Positions 49,075-61,000 of a DNA stretch of 64,000 bases are shown here, in pieces. The stretch is from Antedon mediterranea (lineage: Eukaryota; Echinodermata; Crinoidea; Comatulida; Antedonidae). The notes beneath the pieces are model-generated. The model was not told the origin of the DNA, did not search any database, and saw only the letters and a program-made list of their open reading frames with translations. The translations under genes and the position numbers were made by a program. The stretch lies in the NCBI RefSeq assembly GCF_964355755.1, contig NC_092677.1:3787001-3851000 (forward strand), written 5' to 3'. Every line of letters starts with the position of its first letter. Position 1 is the first letter of the stretch.

Positions 49075-52000
49075 ATGGCCCAGAAGCCCCAACGGTCAAT
49101 GCTTTCAAGCCAGAGGACACTTTTAGAACTTGCTGAGGGTAAAGAATCACCAACGACAGGTAATCGCGAAGGCCGACCGACTTCTCTTCCTTCACCACTT
49201 GCAGGTAGTTTGAGCAGCGGCGGAAAAGCCGATGAATCGCCTACTACTGGGACTGCGGCGGAGAGAGAGCCTGGATTGACCACATCATCACCACCGGGTT
49301 CTTTGAATATGGACAATCTTGGGAAGACTTCAAAAGAAAATGATCATCCATCGATGCGGAGAAATGCTAGTGCACCAATTACTTTATCTGGTGTAGGCCT
49401 AGGTGGAACAAATGGAGATTCACACAGCCTTACCAGGTAAGACAAATATTAATTTATAAATTTTAATATTAATATTATTATACTTATTTGACCTAGGTCT
49501 ACCTCTAGCTCAGGTAGGCCTAGCAAGTAGGTAATAAACATACCTTTTTTTTTAGTTTTTCATGTGATTATACTGGCAACCTTTATTTTTTTGTTGCAAA
49601 TTATAAAAATCACTGATCAATAAATAATGCACTTGTCAATTGTATGACCCACTATACGACCCCCGGGAGAGGTGCGTCATTTGTCCGATGTGCGTCATAC
49701 TTTTGAATACCATGACGCACCCGTGCGTCAATTATTTTTACTGTTTTTTAAAGAGGATACTGTAATCCCCAAGGGCCAATGTTTTCATGAATGGTGGATG
49801 ATAAAGGTGATAATATATATTATTGATGTATTTTTAATGTTATGTATTGAGATGCCAAATAAATGTAAGAAAGAAAAGAAAAAGTGATGGATATTGACAC
49901 GCCATTTTTCATTGATGTGACGTACCATCTAGGTTTTTTACACACCCCTGCATTAATAATACTTGTAAATGACGCACCTCTTCCGGGGGGTTGTATAGTG
50001 GGTCATACAATTGACAAGTGCATAACCCTAAAATAATCTCAGTTGTAATATAAGAGAGATCAGCGAGAGAGAGAGAAATGCGAGAAAGAGGGATCAGCGA
50101 GTGAGAGAGAGAGATTTTTGTAGTTTTGTAAAAGTAGGTAAATTTTGATTGTATTATTGTAATTTGTTCTCTAAATATTGTAGTTCAAGTAAAATAAATT
50201 CAAAAGTGTACATTCAATAAAAACATTATAGTGTTTTTTTAAAAATTCTATTTGAAATAAATTATGATAAAATACATTGTCAATTATATAATTGTTAAAA
50301 TGACCACCACACCTGCATATAATGTACCGGTAGCATATGGCTTTCATTGTGAGTTTTAATGGTATGTTATTTAAATACAATTTCTGATTATTAATTACTG
50401 TATATCAGGTGATCAGATTATTTCTGCAGGTTAGATGTTTTGATAAAGAATGATGATATGTTATTATATTACAGTTTATGATGTATGCTATACTTAATAT
50501 TAATGCAGTTATATTATCATTATTATAGTTAAACATTAAGATTTTAACTACGGACAGTAAAAAAGACATTTAAAATTCACAATTTAACAATAACATTTGT
50601 AATGTTAAATTGTGAATTTTCTTTTTAATAACATACAAATGCACCAACTTCCTTCTGTTTTTAACTTGTGCCTGCAGTCCGGTTTCCTTTTCTTTTTTTT
50701 TTATTCATATAACCATCCTTATAACTTACTCATAAGTAGGAATAAGTACAAATTTATGTTTGCTGCCCTCTGTAGTATGCATTTTGTTGTACTGTAGGTG
50801 ATGAGAGTCAGCAACGAGACATAAAATATTGTTAGTATCTAAAAAATTAATGATCTTGTGAAAAACCATCATGATAAAAAACATTTTCTTAATAAAATAA
50901 TAGAGTACTGTTAAAAAAAAATTAATTATAATTAATATGAAATGAATACTGTTTTGGTAATTTATTTAAGTTCTGCTAATTTTTCTGGCTGTTTTACTTT
51001 TATTATCATTTTTATTTAGCATTTTGCTTATTTCATTCCAATCTTCATTGAGATCCAGCCACTGATACCCACAGTCATTTTCTTTTGAATTTAATTAATT
51101 AATGAAGATATTATTTGTTATTTCTTTACCTTGTTTTTTATTTATTAGAAATAACATGAAGCATTATTATTCTATTGCAATAACTACATTTTCTGAACCC
51201 TTTTAACCTATTTATGTAATTAAAATCTTTTTTGGGGGTAATCCTACACCCCTGTTTATTGCAGTGACTGCCTGATAAATTTCAACATTGATTTAAACAA
51301 ACTAGTCATTCATTATTGCAATAACAATTATTGAACAGTACTGCAGTCGTCTGTAGTAAAATTGTCACCTAATCCCTAATAACCTAATACTGTAGTGATA
51401 TACTAATAATTGCCTCAACCAGTGAAGAGAGAAATTAAACAGTGCACACAATTCCACTATACGCTACCTATTGTTTTCTTTTTGACACCGTCATTGTTTT
51501 TAACAAGAATAGAACCCATCAATAGGAATTTTCACCAAACAGTTTAATAAGTGCATTTAGCATCCTGTTGGCTGCTATGGAGACAAAAGCTTTGATCTGA
51601 TTGGCTAGTTGTTTTGTGTCATTCATTCATAGAAAATAAGATTACTTAATCGCGGCTAAGATGATGACTTGCAGTACCGGTGTATTATGAAGTACCAGTA
51701 GTCACTGGTGACCAGCAATGCAGATTTTAAATTCTTATAGGACTACGTTTTTAAAGTTGACTGCCAGAGTTTTTTTTTTTACCAAAAGAAGCGCGTTTGT
51801 TAATCTACCTACCACCAGGAAGCTTTCGACGTTGCTGCAAGCATTGTAACACAGGCCGCCACACAAAGACTGTCCGTTCTATTTTCTGCATCATCGGGTT
51901 TTTTTCTACTGGAAACCAGGTTTGAGATTTGTATAGGAGAAATTGATTCCATAGATTATCTAATACCGTAATAATATTCAGCTTATGTAATAATGTAGCC

Positions 52001-55000
52001 TTGAATAATATTAAATTCTTTACTAATTAATATTATTTCAAATTATATAATTTAAAGATATATTATCCCCCTAAACATTTTTTTTTTTTCAAGTTTTTTT
52101 TATGTCGCATACTATAGTGACACTTTGACAAAAAAATTAAATCGGGAAAAAAAATTATTTACCTGAAAAAACTGTAATTTAAAGCAAAAAAATAGTCAAA
52201 TTGGCTGCCATCCAATGGGGTTTTCGTTGAATTTTACCATTTATTGTCATTTTAATGAGAAAACATTTTTTAATAAAACTACAAAATAACATATTCAACG
52301 TCTGATTTTATTAATCTTCATTTTTCATGTTTCTGGGGGACAATACAATACATCTTCAAATACAGCATTGGCGTATTCAAGATTTTGTAAACGGGAAAGA
52401 GCTAGCAATAGCCTACAGTTAATTAATAAATAATAATATTCTGGCAAAAATAATTATCAAGAAGTACAGGTAGTTTATAATTTCATAGTAACTGTTAAAA
52501 GTTGATAAACTGCATATAAATTAATATAAAATTAATGACATCATTCATATTTATAGATATTACACATAATTATTATAATTCATATTAATCATTTTTTGTA
52601 TTAAATAGGATGCATTTTATGATCCAGGATTTCATATTCAACGTCATCTTATCTTGGTTTTAAGTTGGTAATAAAACATGTTACAGTAATGCTGGTATAC
52701 AGATATCAATAGATATGAGATATCAATCTTAAAATTAAAATATAGAGTGAAAAAATTAATCACAACTCTATTCTAATCTTTTGTGAAAATTAATTGGAAA
52801 GCACAAATAATTTTGTTTTTATCAAAATATTTTTAATCATAAATTTATTTTTACTTTTTACTTTTTTGAAGAAATAATATTACAAAATTTTGTTTCAAGA
52901 AATAATACTTACAATACAGAATAGTATAATAGAACACATTAGAAAAAAGATAATGAAAATGTTATGATATTACACTATAAATTGCCAATGATGTTTATTA
53001 ATACAGTATTTAATTTTATTAATAAAATATGTAAATCATGCCATGATGAGACTAAAATATTTATTTTATAACTGAAGATCTACAGTTTAGAAATTTGATT
53101 CCAAACAGAAAAACATTGCAAATTAATAATTATATACTTTAAACTTTACCAGACTTTACAAATATATATAATATCACTATTATTAAAGCTTAGTTTCCAC
53201 TAGAACGTAACACAAGGACGTAAACGTAACGCAAGCGTTTTAACCAATGACAAGCGAAGTTATAGACAGTTAGCAATCACATTGCGTCCTTGTGTTGCGT
53301 CGCTAGTGGGAACCACGCTTTACACAAAATTTAAACTGCCCGTTGAAAAAACTTAATTAATTAATTTAAAATGTTACATATATATTTTATCACCTGACAA
53401 TAAGGTTTAAATATTAATTCCAAACAGAAAAATATTACATATTAATAATTTTATTGTGTAAATATAATATCAATTTTAAACTTTACCAGTTACAAATATA
53501 ACAGTAACACTAACAGGTAGAGAACAAATTCTAAACTGCCGGGTGATATACTAAAAATCAATGAATTAATTTAGCAACGATTTTACCTGAAAATAAGGTT
53601 TAGAAATTAAACATTGCAAATTAATCATTATTATAATATTGTTTAGTCTATTTCATGCCTACAGTAGCTTACCTGGATAAACTGAAAATAGCCCTTTTTC
53701 CCCAAAAAGTAGAAACATAAGTAGAACACAATCAACAAACTTGACCTTACCTGTAATTCCTACAACCAAACTTTCCACTCCCGGAAAACAGGTAATCCCC
53801 AAACAATCTAACCGTGTTTAGCAAATAAATTGACCTCCCATTTGCATTTTGTTCTTTTTTACGTCTGTTGATCCACAGATTAAGAACAATAATCGTTCCC
53901 GTGAACTACGCCATCATCTGATCCTGCTTGCATTGTTAGAATTCGACAAGTGGAAACTTTTATGGAAGATCAGCATTCCATTGCTATTTAACCTAAAATC
54001 ATATGACTTTATGTTTTGTATTGAAGCTTTGTTTGTACCAGTCACCAATTCATTCGTTAAACAACGTTGGCATAATATTCATGTGTGATGCGGTAATCTA
54101 TGCTGTACCATTATAAAACGTACTACTGTACAATATTTGATAGGAAATAAAAAGTACTGTGTATTTAACAGAGAATTAAAACCACAAACAACGCTGAACT
54201 TTCATCATTTAGAGGAAATATTCCGGAATATATTTTCTTTTTATTGACCAAAGGAGTGTTGTTACCAGCGAATCAAACCACACCGGATTATATGGATGGA
54301 AAACGTTTCTGTATAGAATTAATATTTTACCTGTAGCATTGTGGTGTTGTTATACCATTGTGTTGCTTACTGAAGGTGAATTGACCTGAATTCAGTAAAT
54401 CTATTCAGGAATTTATTAAACAATGAGAGAGAAGATCCCATCCTATGCGGATGAATTGATTGGATGGTTTAACGTTTTGTTATCCTAATACCCTGTCAAC
54501 TTTACATCATTTCTAGTTCAGAGTTTGCCTGTCATTCGTGTTGTACTAACAGTGTACTTCAGTTGATTAAAAACACTGGTATCTCGTATATACAGTGGAT
54601 GCGTATTATTTTGCTACTGAATTGTAAAGCCATACAAAATGTATTTGTTGGTATCATTGGTTTAAACATTGTTTTTCGGTTGGATTATTTTCTTACGAGT
54701 ACCTGAACGTTTTTTTTTTTTACTTGCTGGGATGATGAAGTTAAATATTCAGAGTGAAGATGGAACTAGGCAAGAAGAAAATGAGGATGAGATCATTGGA
54801 ACTATCACAAATGAAGTAACGTTAGCAACGAGTTTGGTGACGAGTTCACCAACGGTGCAATACGTGCACCAAGATACCTTGAATATACCGACTTTAATAA
54901 GACACAGAACCACCAGCGTACCAGATTTAATGTCGGATGATAGCTCAACTTGCGAGAGCGATGCGTATAAAGTACAAAACAGATGTCAATCGGCTACTCT

Positions 55001-58000
55001 TAGCCGTGATGCGACGCTACAAAAACCAAAGAAATGCAATCCACGTTTGAGCCCAAAAATAAAGAAAGTCACAAAACTGATCAAGAAGAAAGTTGCAATT
55101 AAATCAAAAGCGAAACTGTAAGTTTGGCAAATCATTTCTAAATTAAAAATTCAATTCAAACAAAATTTGAGAGAGTTGAAAGATTTACCTAGAAACTAGC
55201 ATCCTTTCCATGATTTGTATAGGGTTCAAGACCTGTAAACAGGCCATCTGTAAACTAGCCTAGCACCTTTTGTGTGAAAAATTCTGTCTACAGGCTTGTT
55301 TTTTAATAATAGCTATACGTGAAAATAATGACTAAAAATGCAGGTACAATAATAACAGTACTCTTACTATTATGTACCATTTTGACTTTATGTTCCACTT
55401 TCAAACATTCTTTGTTGTTCAGTTAATTGGTTAGTCAAAGTCTTAGTACTTTCATGGAGTAATATTAATATTACTCCGTTGTACATTGAAACAAAATCAC
55501 AGAGCATGAAATTGGCTCAAAAGAGCATTGTAAGTTAGAGTTGGTGTGCTCATAAATGAAAAAAATACATAGCCAGTGAAAAATATATCCTAGACTTTAT
55601 TACAGTCTAGACTATATGCCACTGCCAGAAGAAATTTTAAATAAAAATATTTTTTTGAATGATGTATACCAAAGTTACATCCCCCTTACCAAAGTCATTG
55701 GTGTACTCTCCCAGCCCCGCCCCCTCCCCTCCCCCCACCTATTGAACTCCCACCAAAGCCTTTGGTCCCCCGCGAAAATTATTAATCTCCCACCAAATTC
55801 ATTGGTCCTCCACGAAACATCTTGTTGCTTTCTGATCATCTGAATTTATATTGAGCGCTGTTTTACTAGTCCCCAGTTATTGTGAAATCCATATCCTGTG
55901 ACCTCTGACCTATGAAGGTTACTTTAAATTGTAAAAAAGAATTTATTATACTGTACATTTCATTTTCTTAAAAGTTAAATTCATAATTTCCGGTACACTT
56001 TACCGTAAAAGTTTTGTTAATGTAACTACTAATTAAATTAGTAATTCTAAGATAAATTTAGAAAAGTGTGTGTGTGGAATAAACCATTAAGATTCAGTAT
56101 CAACATATGGAAATCTATGTGTTTATAGTACCTCGACAGAACGACAACGGATGGGGACCCTCCAAAGAAATTGCATTTTATTTGTCAGGAATTTGTATGA
56201 TTTATTTCTTTTTTATTTTTAAATGCGCCTTGAGCACTCTGGAGTGGTATGTGCGCTATAAAAATCTTATTATTATTATTATTATTACCTCAATGTGATT
56301 TAAACCCCCTATTATAAAAATGGTATAATCTAAAGGATGTTTATATGGCATGATCATGTGAAGGACATATAGCCAATCCTGTACTTCTTGTGTAAACCTG
56401 CTGATTCAATGCAACGACGTCCAAACATGGATTTCGTCTTTTTAAATTTCATCCCAGAACTTAAATTCCTGTCAAATAAAAGGTAGTATTTATTTAAGTG
56501 TTTATTAAGTAATTATTTTTTGTTTGGCATTGGATTTATATTTTATATATAATTATTTGAATGATGGAAGAATGAGTTTGTTTGAGCTGTAGGGGAATTC
56601 CCTATTACGATCTCAAGATCAAATTGTGGTAAAGATATGTACCTGGCACTGATGGAAGTGATGCGATTTGATACAACTTTATGTCCTGTACTTAGAATTT
56701 TAACTTGGTGTATATAATATTCATACAATATTAAAGTTATGTACTAAACTATCTATCTACATTTGAATTTAATTTTAAAGTTTATAAATTTACTTAAAAA
56801 TTAAGGACAGTTTTTGTTGCAATGTTACTCACTACAAGTGGTTGATTCAGAAGAATAGTGGCTTTGGAAGTGAGGGTGGGAAGTGAAAAATGGGTTGGGA
56901 TGTAGTACAGCACAGTACAATTATACAGTAGTACCATAATATTTATAGTTAATATAATACTAATATAATAATAAACTTTCATATTAGTAAATTTTTAATA
57001 ATATATTTTTTGTTCAATATATTAGCCATAATTACAATTTCTACTGTGTGTTAGTATAAATGGTTCAATGTATTTTTAGCTTGTTTAATACTGTATGTGT
57101 TTTTAAGTACTTTCGAGGACCACTTATACTTATTATAGTTTTACCTATGTACATTACAGTACAATAGTTAAGTACCATAATATACTAGTGTACTGATAAG
57201 ACAACTATTGATAGAGTTTAGGATACATTGTACTATACAGTTGTAATACCATAATATACTAGTGTACTGATAAAACAACTATGGATAGAGTTTAGGATAC
57301 ATTGTACTATACAGTTGTAATACCATAATATACTAGTGTACTGATAAGACAACTATTGATAGAGTTTAGGATACATTGTACTATACAGTTGTAATACCAT
57401 AATATACTAGTGTACTGATAAAACAACTATGGATAGAGTTTAGGATACATTGTACTATACAGTTGTAATACCATAATATACTAGTGTACTGATAAGACAA
57501 CTATGGATAGAGTTTAGGATACATTGTACTATACAGTTGTAATACCATAATATACTAGTGTACTGATAAAACAACTATGGATAGAGTTTAGGATACATTG
57601 TACTATACAGTTGTAATACCATAATATACTAGTGTACTGATAAGACAACTATGGATAGAGTTTAGGTTACATTGTACTCTACAGTTGTAATACCATAATG
57701 TACTAGTGTACTGATAAGACAACTATGGATAGAGTTTAGGATACATTGTACTATACAGTTGTAATACCATAATGTACTAGTGTACTGATAAGACAACTAT
57801 TGATAGAGTTTAGGTTACATTGTACTCTACAGTTGTAATACCATAATGTACTAGTGTACTGATAAGACAACTATTGATAGAGTTTAGGTACATTGTACTC
57901 TACAGTTGTAATACCATGTTTCATTTGGTAAACATTTAATTTTGTAAACATTCAATTATTTTTCTCCATCTGTTTTTTTATTACCTCACTGCATCAGCAT

Positions 58001-61000
58001 ACCTGTATATTGTAGATAAGGAATTAAAGTATAGATCATGATAATATTAAATAATTTGCATAAGAAAACCTATTTTTTTTCCTACTCAGACGTAATCCTA
58101 CTGTATTCTTAGGACTGTACGTTTCAGTCATACCATTGGACTGTATACTCCTTAAGTTAAGCGTGGTTCCCACTAGTGACACAACACAAGGACGTAACGC
58201 AACGCAAGTGAATTGACCAATCACAAGCGATGGCTTATTCGCTTGTGATTGCTAACTGTCTATAACTTCGCTTGTCATTGGTTAAAACGCTTGCGTTGCG
58301 TTTACGTCCTTGCGTTACGTTCTAGTGGGAACCAAGCTTTAAGGAGCTTTCGAATTTCGACGAACAAGCTATATCATGTTAATTCATTGTACGAATGTGG
58401 GGTCAGTGGGTGTCGCTCCCCACCACAACACAGGTTTTTAAAGCTCTGTCTACACTATCAAACTTTATGTGACAAAAAAATGTGATGTGCCCATATATGG
58501 ACACAATGACATCATATCACCACCATATTTGAGCATATCACTACCATATTTGGCCACATCACACTTTTTTGTTGATAGTGTAAACAGAGCTTTACAGTAG
58601 GTCTAGACGACGACCGACGACACATAGATTGAAGTGATATGGTATACTTTGATAGAATGTTTAAAAATATAAGATTGAATGTATTCCATTTTAATTATTC
58701 TTTCATAATTTTTTCTTTTTTTTAGTAAAAATAGTGAATCTTCTGATGTTAATGCTGACGAATGTAGCCAATCAGGTGATGAAAGGTAAGTCCTGGCACA
58801 TGACTACAAAATCAATAGAGCGTAAACAAAACGATTGTCACATGCTTTTAGTAAATCGTTGGTTAAGGGAGAATAGGAAGGTTTATTAAACAATAATCAA
58901 ATGCTTTCAAATAACTTTAGAGTTAAGCTCTGTCTACACTATCAAACTTGATGTGACATAAGAATATAATGTGCCCATATACTAGTATAGTATGAACATG
59001 ATATCATATCACTACCATGTTTGGACATATCACTACCATATTTGGGTACATCACACTTTTTTTGTCAAACTAGTTTGATAGTGTAGACAGAGCCCTAGAT
59101 TGTTAATCTACGCATCTAAATCCAGCTTATCCCCCAAAAAATTAAAAAATTAAATTAATAACAAAAAAAACTTTGAATAGTAAAGTGAATCACTTCCATA
59201 GAAAAATAAAAATTATGTTTTCACTTGTTAAAAGACACAATTATCAGTTATATTCAACCAAAAACCCATTGACTTCTAGTCAATTTGACAATTTTTTGCT
59301 TTAAATTTCGGTTTCTGCAGAGTAAATAATTTTTTTATCCAATTTTTAGTCCGTCACCTATTATGTGACATTAACATGATATATTCATCAAAAACATCGG
59401 GAAAAAATTTTTGTTCGGGGTGGACGATATATCTTTAACAATAATTTAACAAACAGTTCTCTTTTTTCCCTATTTTTTTCCTTTTTTTTTATTCCGGTGT
59501 TGGTTTTTCAATCCTCTTTTTTCTTTCAGCCTTCCTTCTTCCTCCACCTCTTCAACCCATTCTATGTTATCATTCAGGTAATACGATCACTTCATTTGTT
59601 TTTGTTTCATGTCATTCTCTTTCCTACTTGGGGATTCTATGCTCTTTTTTTAGTGTCATTGTTTATATTATTTAGTTTTATGAAGCTCTGTCTACACTAT
59701 AAAACTTATGTGACAACAAAATAGGATGTGTCAGTACCATATTTAAGCATATCACTACCACCATACAATATTTAAGCCCATCATTCAGTACTTTTTTGTC
59801 AAACAAGTTTGATAGTGTAGACAGAGCTTACAACACCATAATACACAGTGTATATTACTACTAGACATTTAATTGGTTAATTTTGTACCATGTGCCGTTC
59901 ACTAATAAGCTTTAATATAATTATAATATGATATTTTGACATTTGTTGTTCTTCTAGCATCAAATCAGAAGATAGGAATGCAAGGTATTATAACAATAAT
60001 TTTGATTCATATTTATATTTAAAATAATTGATTTATTTATAATCAAAAGTAAATTGATGTTTCTTATTTTCTCTTGTGTAATACAAATTGGATCTCCATA
60101 ACGTTTTTTTTATTTGTGTTACCCGTTTTACCTCGGAATTCTCAACCAAATAAATTCAATTTTGATCATGCATGTTACAGATTTTATCTTCTTTACATTC
60201 TATATCAAGTGTAGTGAATCAAGCTGAAAAGTGGGTCATTATACCTAAGTTTTTTATGTAACTAGACAAAAATCACTCCTGCCTAACCCCCCCACGCAAA
60301 AAAAAAATCATATTGTGTTTTATGATTAAGAGTGGTTGTGTGGTCATTTTAAGTTTGGTTTACTGCTGCTGTATCTTCTTTTGATTAACTTTAAAACAAT
60401 CCCCTCTTATGCCATAATTGCAAGTAATCACATAGTTTAGGATGTTTGCATACAGATTTCCTTAAAAACGCATTTCTTATTGTAAGTTATTGTTTATCCT
60501 AACGTAAAGCAACATTAAGGATTTGGACCCATGCTCCTCAGAATCATTGTCTGTGTCAAAAGGCGCACCGACCACCAACACCAAAGTGACGCACGTGGTA
60601 AAGTCACGTACACCGCTCGACGTCTTTCTTTCGCATTCTCATAAAATGAAAGTACGTCGAGCCCGTGGAATACGTAATAAGCGGTCTTCCCAAGGCGATC
60701 GTCTACGTCGTTTTGAGCTACGAGAAATCAGGTACTCAACGTTGTCGTTGCTATGTCAGTGGTGCACTATAGAAGAGGGATAACCACACGTATTTAATGT
60801 GCTCTGCGGCAACGTACAGTGGCCCTTTGTTTACGATCGCATGTCGTTGTTAATTTTATATTGTAATAACAGTCCCATGCAATCACCATTGCTTTGTTCA
60901 TGTTCATTTGTTAATATTGTACTTCAGTATTTAGATTGTTGTAGTATTACACAGTAGTTGTCTTAGTGAAAATCAGTATTTTGTGTACGTACCGTAAAGT

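Larger units (their letters stand above)
50023..54731. other. GRAMD1 intron between alternative first exons
   Basis: AT-rich. GA-repeat patch at 50057-50114. An inverted copy of the 68-bp-repeat parent element is at about 50960-51090. An ACTGCAGT-type repeat lies at about 51255-51365, MITE-B at 52095-52350, MITE-C at 53185-53322 and part of MITE-D at about 53645-53730. No additional exon could be supported. The promoter for exon 1b should lie just left of 54732. Confidence 0.4.
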
